Positions 1-6,203 of a stretch of DNA of 6,280 bases are shown in pieces. Source of the stretch: Acidimicrobiia bacterium (GTDB lineage: Bacteria > Actinomycetota > Acidimicrobiia > Spongiisociales > UBA5794). The notes under the pieces were generated by a model. It had not been told where the DNA came from, did no database searches, and saw only the letters and a program-made list of their open reading frames with translations. The stretch covers positions 1 to 6,280 of the forward strand of contig JAOZMA010000137.1 of the NCBI GenBank assembly GCA_029934555.1, in the 5' to 3' direction. The position numbers were made by a program, and so were the translations under genes. Within the stretch, counting starts at the first letter, position 1; the number at the start of each line of letters is the position of its first letter.

Positions 1-561
1 TTGGCGATACTCCGAGTTCGCCGCATCGAGCTCAACGAGCATCTCTCCCGCGATCGCTTCGATCTGAGTCACAAGATCGCGCTGCAAGGCGAGAGCGTCA
101 TCGAGTTCCTGCACCTGAGCGCGGTACTCAGCTTCGACGGCCACCCACTCGTCGACGACACGCAGGTCGTGGCTGCTCGCCGCATTGATGTAGGTCCCGC
201 GGACCGGTATGTCCGAGAAAGCGGCCGATCCGAGGACCGTCGAAACGGCACCATCCGATCCGGCCGTCATGTAGAGCTCACGAACGACTTCTTCTGCCGT
301 CAATCGAAGAATGGCGAGGCGCTGCTCGGTCTCGGTGACCTTGCTGGCTAGCCCGTGGAGGCTCTCTCGGATCTGAATCTCTTCCGCAACTGCGGCCTCG
401 TAGCGGATGTCCGTCGCCTCGAGTGATGCAGAGAGTTCGGCGTTCCGTTGCCGTGCTGCGTCGAGATCATCCGGCGTGACCGGTCCGTCTTCACCAGCGA
501 ATGCGGGCGCGGCCAATCCGAGCAACAGGAGAACAATGAGGGCGAGTCTTCGTTTCTTCAT
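1..561 (-). CDS. Secreted coiled-coil protein, probable N-terminal part of a peptidoglycan hydrolase (3' end outside window)
   Basis: Reading the minus strand from an ATG at 561 gives 187 codons open to the window edge, so the C-terminus is missing. Residues 1-22 look like a Sec signal peptide: a KKRR basic start, a Leu/Ile/Val-rich core and an AFA cleavage site before GED. Residues about 31-95 and 138-185 are rich in Glu, Ala, Leu, Gln and Arg and look like two coiled-coil arms. They flank a short segment, ELYMTAGSDG then VLGSAAFSDI (about 96-118). This helix-loop-helix layout is familiar from CwlO/RipC/PcsB/EnvC-like hydrolases, whose coiled coil contacts FtsEX and whose NlpC/P60, M23 or transglycosylase domain is C-terminal. 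The catalytic domain is not visible, so the enzymatic class is inference. The start overlaps the stop of the upstream MBL gene as ATGA, indicating translational coupling, and no strong Shine-Dalgarno is seen. The reading frame and export signal are solid; the role is tentative. Confidence 0.8.
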   Translation of the reverse strand, partial: MKKRRLALIVLLLLGLAAPAFAGEDGPVTPDDLDAARQRNAELSASLEATDIRYEAAVAEEIQIRESLHGLASKVTETEQRLAILRLTAEEVVRELYMTAGSDGAVSTVLGSAAFSDIPVRGTYINAASSHDLRVVDEWVAVEAEYRAQVQELDDALALQRDLVTQIEAIAGEMLVELDAANSEYRQ

Positions 562-1340
562 CTCACATTCAATTCGACCATCGTGGATGGCCCAGCTTCG
601 CCCGCCGGGAACCATACCAATTCATCGACATACAGCTTGTTCAACTGAACGATCGCCTGGTGGGTGGCCGCCGGCCTGAGGTCGACAGGAACGAAGGCGT
701 AGACGGCATCAACGACGTCGGCAACGGTCGACGCTCCATCTCTGATGGCGTCAACGATCTCTCGCTCTCTGGCGAGTCGGTGCTCGATGTAGCCATCGAC
801 TACCGCTCCCGCGTCGTCCATCGACGGCCCGTGACCGGGTTCGATCCGCCGAACGTCGAGGTCTCGGACCCGGTACAGCGACTGGAGGTAAGCGGTCGCG
901 TCTTCCATGATCACTGTCGACCCACCCATGATGTGATCGCCGGTGAACAGTCGGTCTCCGAGAAGGAAACACAGGTGGTCCGCGGTGTGGCCCGGGGTGT
1001 GAACCGCCTCGATCGTCTCTCCGCCGACGCCCACATGGTCGCCGTCCGTCAGCCGGATGTCCGGCACAAACTCGGGACCGGGCCGGTTCCCGTAGACGGG
1101 GACACCGAGGCGATCGGCCAGCGGATTCGCAAGCGGTGCATGATCCGAATGGGTGTGTGTGACGATGACGGCGACCGGGGTGCGATCACCGATAGCAGTT
1201 GCGATAGCCAGCCGGTGACGCTCGATGATCGGACCGGGATCGATGATGGCCACTTCGTCTTGATCAACCACGAGGTACGTGTTCGTGCCGGGACCCGTGT
1301 AGATGCCAGGGTTCGGTGCCAGCACCGTCTCGACGATCAC
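558..1340 (-). CDS. MBL-fold metallo-hydrolase, LACTB2-like, with C-terminal winged helix
   Basis: A 260-residue metallo-beta-lactamase-fold hydrolase. The metal-binding set is complete: HTHSDH at 62-67 (His62, His64, Asp66, His67), His118 in HTPGHTADH, Asp135 in TGDHIMGG and His170 in EPGHGP. The TGDHIMGGST block and the C-terminal part from about 180 (YIEHRLAREREIVDAI followed by a small helical/winged region) match the LACTB2-like branch, which includes a mitochondrial endoribonuclease; many bacterial members are uncharacterised. Substrate cannot be told from sequence; an RNA or a small ester/thioester are both possible. The chosen start is GTG at 1340, overlapping the stop of the NUDIX gene as GTGA. 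A GGAG lies about 11 nt upstream, slightly far. The protein begins close to the fold's first strand, so nothing seems missing. It sits third in a four-gene cluster and its stop overlaps the next start. No signal peptide is seen, so it is likely cytoplasmic. Confidence 0.93.
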   Translation of the reverse strand: MIVETVLAPNPGIYTGPGTNTYLVVDQDEVAIIDPGPIIERHRLAIATAIGDRTPVAVIVTHTHSDHAPLANPLADRLGVPVYGNRPGPEFVPDIRLTDGDHVGVGGETIEAVHTPGHTADHLCFLLGDRLFTGDHIMGGSTVIMEDATAYLQSLYRVRDLDVRRIEPGHGPSMDDAGAVVDGYIEHRLAREREIVDAIRDGASTVADVVDAVYAFVPVDLRPAATHQAIVQLNKLYVDELVWFPAGEAGPSTMVELNVR

Positions 1341-2131
1341 GATGGCCGAAACTCCGGAGGGACATCTCCCCCCGATGCGACGATCTGCATCATCTTCGTC
1401 ATCATCTCAGGATCTCGCTCGCCGGCTGCGGCTTCGTCGAATCCTGGCTCGTCCGGCATCAGGATCTCGATGCTCTCATTCACGATCGAGAGGCGTGGCT
1501 GAATCGGATCGATCGATGGTTGGCCATCGACGTGACTTCGAAGCCCACTCGAGGAATCGAACGTACCGAGGAATTCGACGATCTTGCGCGTGGGGAAGGC
1601 GACGAGCCAGTCCCCGTCATCGGCACGGTCGAGTACATCAGCCGGCCGGAGCCAGAGAGCATCGACGAGTTCGTTCCCATCGACGAACGGATCAAGATCG
1701 GGCGGAACCACAGCGACGAAGAATCTCGTATCGAATCGTATCGGCAACGGTTCCGGTGTGATCCAGTTGGCGAAGTACCACAGCGAGTCACCGATGAAGC
1801 GTTCCCCTCGATCCGTGACGCTCGAGAAGACCTCCGATCCGAACGGCCGGTCTGTTGTGACCGAAACTCCGCCCTCCAGGAGCCAGAAGCCGGTCTCCTC
1901 AACGAGCTCTCGCAGAGCGGCGGCCCGCCAGCGTGCGAGGTCTGAATCACCGGACGCGACGCCTCGGTCCGCAGCGTCTGAGCCGTCGTCTTCGTCGACA
2001 GCACCACCGGGGAACACCCAGGCGCCACCCATGAAGCGGGCCGAGGGCGTGCGCTGGACCATGAGAACTTCGAGCCCGGACTCCTTGTCGCGGATCAGGC
2101 AGACCGTCGCCGCTTCGCGGAGGGAACCCAT
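1337..2131 (-). CDS. NUDIX hydrolase, NUDT19-like (acyl-CoA diphosphatase type)
   Basis: A 264-residue NUDIX protein starting at ATG 2131. The same frame stays open upstream to 2764, but that stretch is antisense to selA and in another frame of fxsA, and similarity only begins at MGSLREAATVCLIR. The NUDIX box is stretched: the GG of FPGGAVD at 42-43 is followed by an insertion rich in Asp/Ala/Gly/Ser before RELVEETG at 74-81, which holds the metal-binding glutamates (Glu75, Glu78, Glu79). A lengthened box after FPGG.VD is typical of the NUDT19-like group, whose characterised members cleave the diphosphate of CoA or acyl-CoA. The specific substrate here is inference. The C-terminal tail from about 200 is low in recognisable motifs and ends in a Met-rich, Asp/Glu-containing segment. 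It is coupled to fxsA by TGATG and to the MBL gene by GTGA. No good Shine-Dalgarno is present, consistent with coupled initiation. Confidence 0.9.
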   Translation of the reverse strand: MGSLREAATVCLIRDKESGLEVLMVQRTPSARFMGGAWVFPGGAVDEDDGSDAADRGVASGDSDLARWRAAALRELVEETGFWLLEGGVSVTTDRPFGSEVFSSVTDRGERFIGDSLWYFANWITPEPLPIRFDTRFFVAVVPPDLDPFVDGNELVDALWLRPADVLDRADDGDWLVAFPTRKIVEFLGTFDSSSGLRSHVDGQPSIDPIQPRLSIVNESIEILMPDEPGFDEAAAGERDPEMMTKMMQIVASGGDVPPEFRPS

Positions 2132-2511
2132 CAAGGAACGATGGTCCAGCGACTCGCTGCGCGCGCCACGTACCACCTCCTGATCGCCTCCCGGACAGAG
2201 GGGATCAAGAGCAGAAAGCCGGTTGCGTCGGTGAGCAGGCCGGGTGTGAGAAGAAACGCTCCTGCGAGGAGAATCATCGCTCCGTGGGCGAGAGATGCAG
2301 CCGGGAAGGCGCCCTGTTCGAACTCGAGTCGGACCGCCCGAACGGTGTCCCTCCCCTGTCGGGTCACGAGCCAGGATCCTACGAAAGCAGTCACCACGAC
2401 CAACCCGATGGTCCACCAGATGCCCACCGCCTGGCTGAACGCGATCAGGAGGGCGATCTCCGCGATCGGGATCACCACGAAGGCACCGAAGAGTATCCAA
2501 CGCATACGCAT
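2131..2511 (-). CDS. fxsA: FxsA family membrane protein
   Basis: A 126-residue membrane protein of the FxsA family. Hydrophobic segments lie at about 5-27, 31-50 and 77-104. Characteristic FxsA features are the early PIAEIALL stretch (15-22), the VGSWLVTRQGRDTVR loop (44-58) and the PGLLTDATGFLLLIP block (90-104), followed by a basic, cytosolic-type tail. The E. coli protein is known for relieving exclusion of phage T7 by the F plasmid when overproduced; the normal role is not established. Start: ATG 2511 is preferred over ATG 2505 in the same frame because a TATCCT -10-like box lies exactly 7 nt upstream, as expected for a leaderless transcript, and neither start has a Shine-Dalgarno. It is the first gene of the minus-strand cluster and diverges from selA across 35 bp. 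A longer reading of the frame to 2733 is the antisense shadow of selA. Confidence 0.9.
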   Translation of the reverse strand: MRMRWILFGAFVVIPIAEIALLIAFSQAVGIWWTIGLVVVTAFVGSWLVTRQGRDTVRAVRLEFEQGAFPAASLAHGAMILLAGAFLLTPGLLTDATGFLLLIPSVREAIRRWYVARAASRWTIVP

Positions 2512-2518
2512 CGAATCG

Positions 2519-2524
2519 AGGATA
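2519..2524 (-). promoter_or_regulatory. Candidate -10 box for leaderless fxsA operon
   Basis: TATCCT on the minus strand fits TAnnnT and is followed by 7 nt before ATG 2511, so transcription would begin at or next to the start codon. Leaderless mRNAs with this spacing are common in Actinomycetota. No clear -35 is seen. Confidence 0.45.
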
Positions 2525-2536
2525 CCGGTGCCGGTA
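2523..2536. promoter_or_regulatory. Perfect inverted repeat between divergent -10 boxes, candidate operator
   Basis: TACCGGTGCCGGTA is a perfect 6-2-6 palindrome. Its outer bases form the first bases of both -10 boxes, so a dimeric protein bound here would cover both promoters. The symmetry is seen directly; an operator function is inference. It is too short to be a useful terminator. Confidence 0.4.
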
Positions 2537-2540
2537 GTCT
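2535..2540 (+). promoter_or_regulatory. Candidate -10 box for leaderless selAB
   Basis: TAGTCT fits TAnnnT and is followed by 6 nt before GTG 2547, which puts the predicted transcription start on the start codon. There is no Shine-Dalgarno upstream of selA, which supports a leaderless reading. No clear -35 is seen. Confidence 0.45.
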
Positions 2541-2546
2541 GCCGGT

Positions 2547-3863
2547 GTGAACCTTCGCGACCTGCCCTCGGTTGATGCACTCGCCGGCGACCTCTCGGTC
2601 GACGTCGACCTTCCACGCGCGGTGATCGTCTCGGTCGCTCGTGACGCCATCGACGATGCCCGTCGGGCCGTGCAGACCGGGTCTCCTGCTGATCCGACGT
2701 TGGTCGCTGCTCGTCGGCTCCGAGCGCTCTCATCTTCCAGGCTCCGCGCCGTCGTGAACGCCACCGGCGTTCTCCTTCACACGAACCTGGGTCGCGCTCC
2801 CATCGATGACACGAGCACGCCCTTCTTCAGCAATCTCGAGTTCGATCTCAGCAGCGGCCAACGCGGCAAGCGCTCCCACTATCTGCATGAGTTGATCGCA
2901 GCAACGGTCGGTGCCGAGGCAGCGCTCGTTGTGAACAACAACGCCGGTGCCCTCCTCCTCGCCCTGGCAGCGCTCGCCGGACGGGACGGCCGTGTGGTCG
3001 TATCCCGGGGTGAATTGATCGAGATCGGTGGTTCGTTCCGCCTTCCTGATCTGATGGCCGCATCCGGCGCTCATCTCGTAGAGGTCGGGACAACGAACCG
3101 GACAAGAGAGAGCGATTTCGCCGATACCCCGGGCACGGTCGAGGCTGTTCTCAAAGTTCATCCATCCAACTACCGGATCAAGGGGTTCACTGAAGAGGTT
3201 CCGTTCTCAAAGATGCCGGACATCGCACGCCAACTCGGCGCACCGTTCATCGCCGACGTCGGGAGCGGTCTCCTCGACGAGTCCACACCGTGGATCGACG
3301 GCGGTCCGCCGGAGTGGCTCGCCGACGAACCTGCCGTCCGGCAGGTCCTCGAGCAGGGCTCCGATGTTGTGTTGTTCTCAGGCGACAAGCTTCTGGGTGG
3401 CCCGCAGGCGGGAATAGCGGTCGGAAAGACAAGCTCGGTCGAGCGTATGGCGAGACACCCGATCGCCAGAGCCGTTCGGATCAACGCAGCGACGATCGCC
3501 TCACTGACGGCCACATTCGAGGCATACGCGTCCGGGAGGGCAGCCGAGATCCCGTTCTGGCAGATGGCAACGACCCCGGTCGAAGAGATCCGGCGTCGCA
3601 CCGACGAGGTCCTTCGAGCTTCTGGTGCGAACGGCTCGATCGTTGACGGCGAGTCACTCCCCGGGGCCGGGTCGGTCCCGGGTCTCACGATCCCGACCCC
3701 CGTGCTCCGTATCGACGGCGATGACGAGAAGACCTGGAGATTGCTGGCCGATCATGAGCCTCCGGTCGTCGCTGCTCGGAGGGACGGTGCGACGATCGTC
3801 AATCTCCGATCCGTTACTCCGGATGAAGACTCGATCGTCGCCGCGGCTCTGGCTTCCATCTGA
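2547..3863 (+). CDS. selA: L-seryl-tRNA(Sec) selenium transferase
   Basis: SelA is a PLP enzyme that converts Ser-tRNA(Sec) to Sec-tRNA(Sec) using selenophosphate from SelD. The 438-residue protein shows the family's landmarks in order: N-terminal LPSVDAL (6-12), VNATGVLLHTNLGRAP, the VVNNNAGALLLAL block, SRGELIEIGGSFR, VEVGTTNRTRESDF, VHPSNYRIKGFTEEV and FSGDKLLGGPQAGI, in which Lys281 is the expected PLP Schiff-base lysine. The C-terminus HEPPVVAARRDGATIVNLRSV is also typical. It is slightly shorter than the roughly 460 residues usual for SelA, without an obvious missing block. At 311-314 it reads RINA, where many relatives have RVDK or RADK; the effect is unknown. Start is GTG 2547, supported by similarity from the first residues and a -10-like box 6 nt upstream. 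It overlaps selB by one base (TGATG). The assignment is secure. Confidence 0.98.
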   Translation: MNLRDLPSVDALAGDLSVDVDLPRAVIVSVARDAIDDARRAVQTGSPADPTLVAARRLRALSSSRLRAVVNATGVLLHTNLGRAPIDDTSTPFFSNLEFDLSSGQRGKRSHYLHELIAATVGAEAALVVNNNAGALLLALAALAGRDGRVVVSRGELIEIGGSFRLPDLMAASGAHLVEVGTTNRTRESDFADTPGTVEAVLKVHPSNYRIKGFTEEVPFSKMPDIARQLGAPFIADVGSGLLDESTPWIDGGPPEWLADEPAVRQVLEQGSDVVLFSGDKLLGGPQAGIAVGKTSSVERMARHPIARAVRINAATIASLTATFEAYASGRAAEIPFWQMATTPVEEIRRRTDEVLRASGANGSIVDGESLPGAGSVPGLTIPTPVLRIDGDDEKTWRLLADHEPPVVAARRDGATIVNLRSVTPDEDSIVAAALASI

Positions 3864-5671
3864 TGCCGATCATCGGGACCGCCGGCCACGTCGATCACGG
3901 GAAGTCGACGTTGGTGCAGGCCCTCACGGGCAGGGATCCCGACCGGTGGGCTGAGGAGAAGGAACGCGGGCTAACGATCGACCTCGGCTTCGCCTGGACA
4001 CGTCTCGGCGATGAGGTGGTGGGTTTCGTCGACGTTCCCGGACACGAACGGTTCATCAAGAACATGCTCGCCGGCGTTGGCGGGCTCGACGTAGCCCTCT
4101 TCGTGGTTGCGGCCGACGAGGGGTGGATGCCCCAGTCCGAGGAACACCTCGCGATTCTGGACCTGCTCGATGTCCGTCACGGAGTCATCGCCCTCACCCG
4201 CGTTGACCTCGCCGACTCCGAACTGATCGAACTCTCCACGATCGACATCGCGGAGCACGTCGAAGGCACGGTTGCCGAGTCGTGGCCCGTCATCGAGGTC
4301 TCGGCCGTAGCCGGAACCGGCGTCGAGGCACTCATCGAGTCTCTGGTCGGGGCGCTCTCCGACATCGGACCTCCCAGGGACCTCGGGCGGCCGCGGATGT
4401 GGATCGATCGAGCCTTCGCTATCTCCGGGGCGGGCGTCGTCGTCACCGGTACTCTTGTCGACGGTTCTATCTCGGTTGGCAATCGTCTGCAGTGTTTCCC
4501 TGGTGGTCCGATCCGTCTTAGAGGCCTCCAATCACACGAGACCGATCGCGACACAATCGGCCCCGGGACTCGAACCGCCGCCAACCTCGTCGGGATCGAT
4601 CGGAGCGACCTGGATCGGGGCACGCTCCTCGCCGGCCCTCACTCGATCGGAATGACCGACCGATTCCTTGCACTTCTCAGATTCCCGCCTCGATCAGAGG
4701 ATGACCTCAGTGATCGCGGCGCCTATCACGTCCACCTGGGAACAACAACGGTTCCGGCTCGGATCAGGATCCTGAAGGACGACACAGCCGCAGCAGCGAT
4801 CGTGACAACGTCGTCCCTCATCCCACTGACCATGGGGGATCGATTCATCCTGCGTGATACGGGTAGACGACGCATCGTCGCGGGCGGCATGGTTCTCGAT
4901 CCGATCACGGTTCCCAAGCCGTCAGCGAGCAACATTGCATGTCTCACCTCAGCGGTGCTCGGGTCTCCATCCGAGCGAGCCGATGCCCTCATCGCCGTTC
5001 ACGAATCGATCGATGTTGACGAACTCCATCGATCTTCGGGAGGAGGAGAGCCGTCGTCGGCAACCGCTATCGGGTCCACGTATCTCTCCCCCGCCGCCTT
5101 CGACCAACGGGGTCAGCAGTTGCTGGCTGCCGTTGACAGCTACCACCGCGAGTACCCACTCCGTCCGGGTCTGCCGAAGTCGGAGGCGTCGTCTCGTCTC
5201 GGCGGGAGCTCGGATCTCGTGACTGCGCTGGTCGACGCATCCTCGGACCTCTTCGAGGACGGACCGGTCGTTCGGCAACAGTCATTCGTCCCGGAACTCA
5301 CAGCGTCCGAAACGGCGATATGGGATGCAACACGGTTGCTCCTTGCTACCGGGCTTGCCGTTCCACGGGCCTCAAGTCTCGAGATCTCCGACGAGGTGCT
5401 CCATGCCCTCGTGCGTCGGGGTGACCTCATTCGGATCGAAGATGATCTCGTGCTCCTCCCCGATCAGTTGCAGACGATCACGTCTGGGCTCTCCGCACTG
5501 CCGGATGGGTTCACGGTGGCGGCATTCAGGGATGAGTTCGATCTCGCTCGGCGGCAGGCGGTGCCCCTGCTCGAGTGGCTCGACGCGGAGGGTTGGACTC
5601 GTCGAGACGGAGACGGACGCTCAGTCAGACGCTCAAGCGGGCTTTCTGCTGCCGACGCTCGGTCTCGGTGA
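3863..5671 (+). CDS. selB: Selenocysteine-specific translation elongation factor
   Basis: SelB is the EF-Tu-like GTPase that carries Sec-tRNA(Sec) to the ribosome at UGA codons followed by a SECIS hairpin. The 602-residue product has the G domain first: GHVDHGKST (8-16), KERGLTIDLGF with the G2 Thr38, DVPGH (57-61), and a G4 that reads TRVD (112-115) where NKxD or TKxD is the general pattern. A G5-like SAVAGTG follows. Domains II and III come next, then the C-terminal winged-helix SECIS-binding region with the recognisable PLRPGLPKSEASSRLG and the terminal TVAAFRDEFDLARRQAVPLLEWLDAEGW-type helix block. Length matches the family. The ATG shares its A with the selA TGA stop, and no Shine-Dalgarno is present, so translation is probably coupled. 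About 15 residues after the last typical winged-helix strand form a Ser/Arg-rich tail that overlaps the convergent whiB gene. Confidence 0.98.
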   Translation: MPIIGTAGHVDHGKSTLVQALTGRDPDRWAEEKERGLTIDLGFAWTRLGDEVVGFVDVPGHERFIKNMLAGVGGLDVALFVVAADEGWMPQSEEHLAILDLLDVRHGVIALTRVDLADSELIELSTIDIAEHVEGTVAESWPVIEVSAVAGTGVEALIESLVGALSDIGPPRDLGRPRMWIDRAFAISGAGVVVTGTLVDGSISVGNRLQCFPGGPIRLRGLQSHETDRDTIGPGTRTAANLVGIDRSDLDRGTLLAGPHSIGMTDRFLALLRFPPRSEDDLSDRGAYHVHLGTTTVPARIRILKDDTAAAAIVTTSSLIPLTMGDRFILRDTGRRRIVAGGMVLDPITVPKPSASNIACLTSAVLGSPSERADALIAVHESIDVDELHRSSGGGEPSSATAIGSTYLSPAAFDQRGQQLLAAVDSYHREYPLRPGLPKSEASSRLGGSSDLVTALVDASSDLFEDGPVVRQQSFVPELTASETAIWDATRLLLATGLAVPRASSLEISDEVLHALVRRGDLIRIEDDLVLLPDQLQTITSGLSALPDGFTVAAFRDEFDLARRQAVPLLEWLDAEGWTRRDGDGRSVRRSSGLSAADARSR

Positions 5672-5882
5672 GACCGCCCCAGATTCCGTAGGGCTCCCGG
5701 ATCGTCATGGCGTAGTCCAAGCACTCGCCCCCGACCGGGCAGAGCTGGCAGACCGATTTCGCCCTGATCTCCCTGCGTTCTCGCTCTTCTTTGCGCTCGG
5801 TGACGTTCGGGGGGAAGAAGAGATGGGAATGGCTGCCGCTGCAGGAAGCAACCGGTTGCCAGGAACGATCAAGCGCCGTCAC
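5625..5882 (-). CDS. WhiB family iron-sulfur transcriptional regulator
   Basis: An 85-residue WhiB-like (Wbl) protein. The four cluster-ligating cysteines are Cys14, Cys45, Cys48 and Cys54 in the pattern C-x30-C-x2-C-x5-C, followed by the GIWGG turn (66-70) and TETERR. Wbl proteins bind a [4Fe-4S] cluster, contact the primary sigma factor and respond to redox signals or nitric oxide; several act in sporulation or antibiotic resistance. The C-terminal part is short (QQKARLSV) with no AT-hook like that of WhiB7, so I cannot assign a numbered subfamily. A Glu/Arg-rich stretch at about 29-41 precedes the cysteine trio. Start is GTG 5882, supported by a strong GGAGGG 8 nt upstream. The last 47 bp overlap selB on the opposite strand. 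The family also marks the organism as an actinobacterium or its phage. Confidence 0.95.
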   Translation of the reverse strand: MTALDRSWQPVASCSGSHSHLFFPPNVTERKEERERREIRAKSVCQLCPVGGECLDYAMTIREPYGIWGGLTETERRQQKARLSV

Positions 5883-6010
5883 GATGTTTGCCCTCCAGTG
5901 TGGTCAAGAGTCGAAGCCGAGATGAATGTAGATCCACGAGACCGCTCACGCCAGGGAAATTCTGGAAAGACGATCGATTTCTTCGCGTCTTTTTTCGCGT
6001 TCTCGGGAAC
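5883..6010 (-). promoter_or_regulatory. Upstream region of whiB
   Basis: No gene is seen. On the minus strand a TACATT at 5925-5930 fits TAnnnT and would give a leader of roughly 35-40 nt carrying the GGAGGG site, but no convincing -35 was found. Further up is a T-run (5990-5995 on plus) flanked by two direct copies of TTCGCGT (5982-5988 and 5994-6000). There is no strong hairpin before the T-run, so I do not call a terminator. Confidence 0.3.
5891..5896 (-). promoter_or_regulatory. Ribosome binding site of the whiB gene
   Basis: GGAGGG on the minus strand lies 8 nt before GTG 5882 and decides that start. It is the only strong Shine-Dalgarno in the window; the other complete genes use stop/start overlaps or appear leaderless. 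Confidence 0.8.
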
Positions 6011-6045
6011 GGACAGCAGACAGCGGACAGTAAACAGCGGACAGC
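6011..6045 (+). repeat. Five tandem GGACAGC-type heptamers
   Basis: Copies in order are GGACAGC, AGACAGC, GGACAGT, AAACAGC and GGACAGC; copies 1 and 5 are identical and the others differ at one or two bases. The same word occurs in opposite orientation at 6181-6201. Confidence 0.9.
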
Positions 6046-6112
6046 AGCCGGCATCCTCGGCGCGCAGGTCTGGCTGTCGGCTTTGGCATGTCACGTGTCC
6101 CTCGTCCCCTCC

Positions 6113-6142
6113 CCCCGTCCTCCTGGCTGGTAGCTCGCAGCT
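6113..6142. repeat. Composite 30-nt direct repeat, copy 1
   Basis: Begins CCCCGTCCTCCTGGCTGG and ends TAGCTCGCAGCT on the plus strand. It is found again at 6204-6247 with two extra heptamers. The two copies start 91 nt apart, which is 13 x 7. Confidence 0.85.
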
Positions 6143-6180
6143 CCTTCCTGTCCCCTGCTCCCTCGTCCCCTTTGCCTGGC

Positions 6181-6201
6181 TGTCCGCTGTCCGCTGTCCG
6201 C
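6181..6201. repeat. Three perfect tandem TGTCCGC heptamers
   Basis: Three exact copies of TGTCCGC on the plus strand (a GGACAGC-type word on minus). They are inverted relative to the tract at 6011-6045. Confidence 0.92.
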
Positions 6202-6203
6202 TT

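Larger units (their letters stand above)
2512..2546. promoter_or_regulatory. Compact divergent promoter region between fxsA and selA
   Basis: Only 35 bp separate the two start codons. Two -10-like boxes face outward: TATCCT on minus (2519-2524) and TAGTCT on plus (2535-2540), 10 bp apart. Neither has a recognisable TTGACA-type -35 at the usual spacing. The sequence CCGGT occurs three times (2525, 2531, 2542). The two polymerases could hardly bind at once, so the two operons would compete or be co-controlled. Promoter activity is inferred from motif and spacing alone. Confidence 0.55.

Noticed and set aside
660..1502. A 280-codon plus-strand frame
   Set aside because: It is the antisense shadow of the MBL gene, with Arg/Asp/Gly-rich unstructured composition and no motifs. 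The opposite strand carries a complete zinc-binding signature.
2132..2764. N-terminal extension of the NUDIX frame to 475 codons
   Set aside because: It lies antisense to selA and in another frame of fxsA. Recognisable NUDIX sequence begins only at ATG 2131, which overlaps the fxsA stop as TGATG.
3971..4531. Long minus-strand frame within selB
   Set aside because: Antisense to the GTPase domain of SelB, with composition typical of a shadow of high-GC coding sequence.
5982..6000. T-run with duplicated TTCGCGT as a rho-independent terminator
   Set aside because: The two TTCGCGT copies are direct, not inverted, so they form no hairpin before the T-run.
5883..6010. Possible tRNA-Sec gene (selC) near selAB
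   Set aside because: A TTCGACT resembling a T-loop occurs on the minus strand near 5910, but the flanking bases do not pair into a T-stem and no acceptor stem or CCA end could be found. selC is probably elsewhere.
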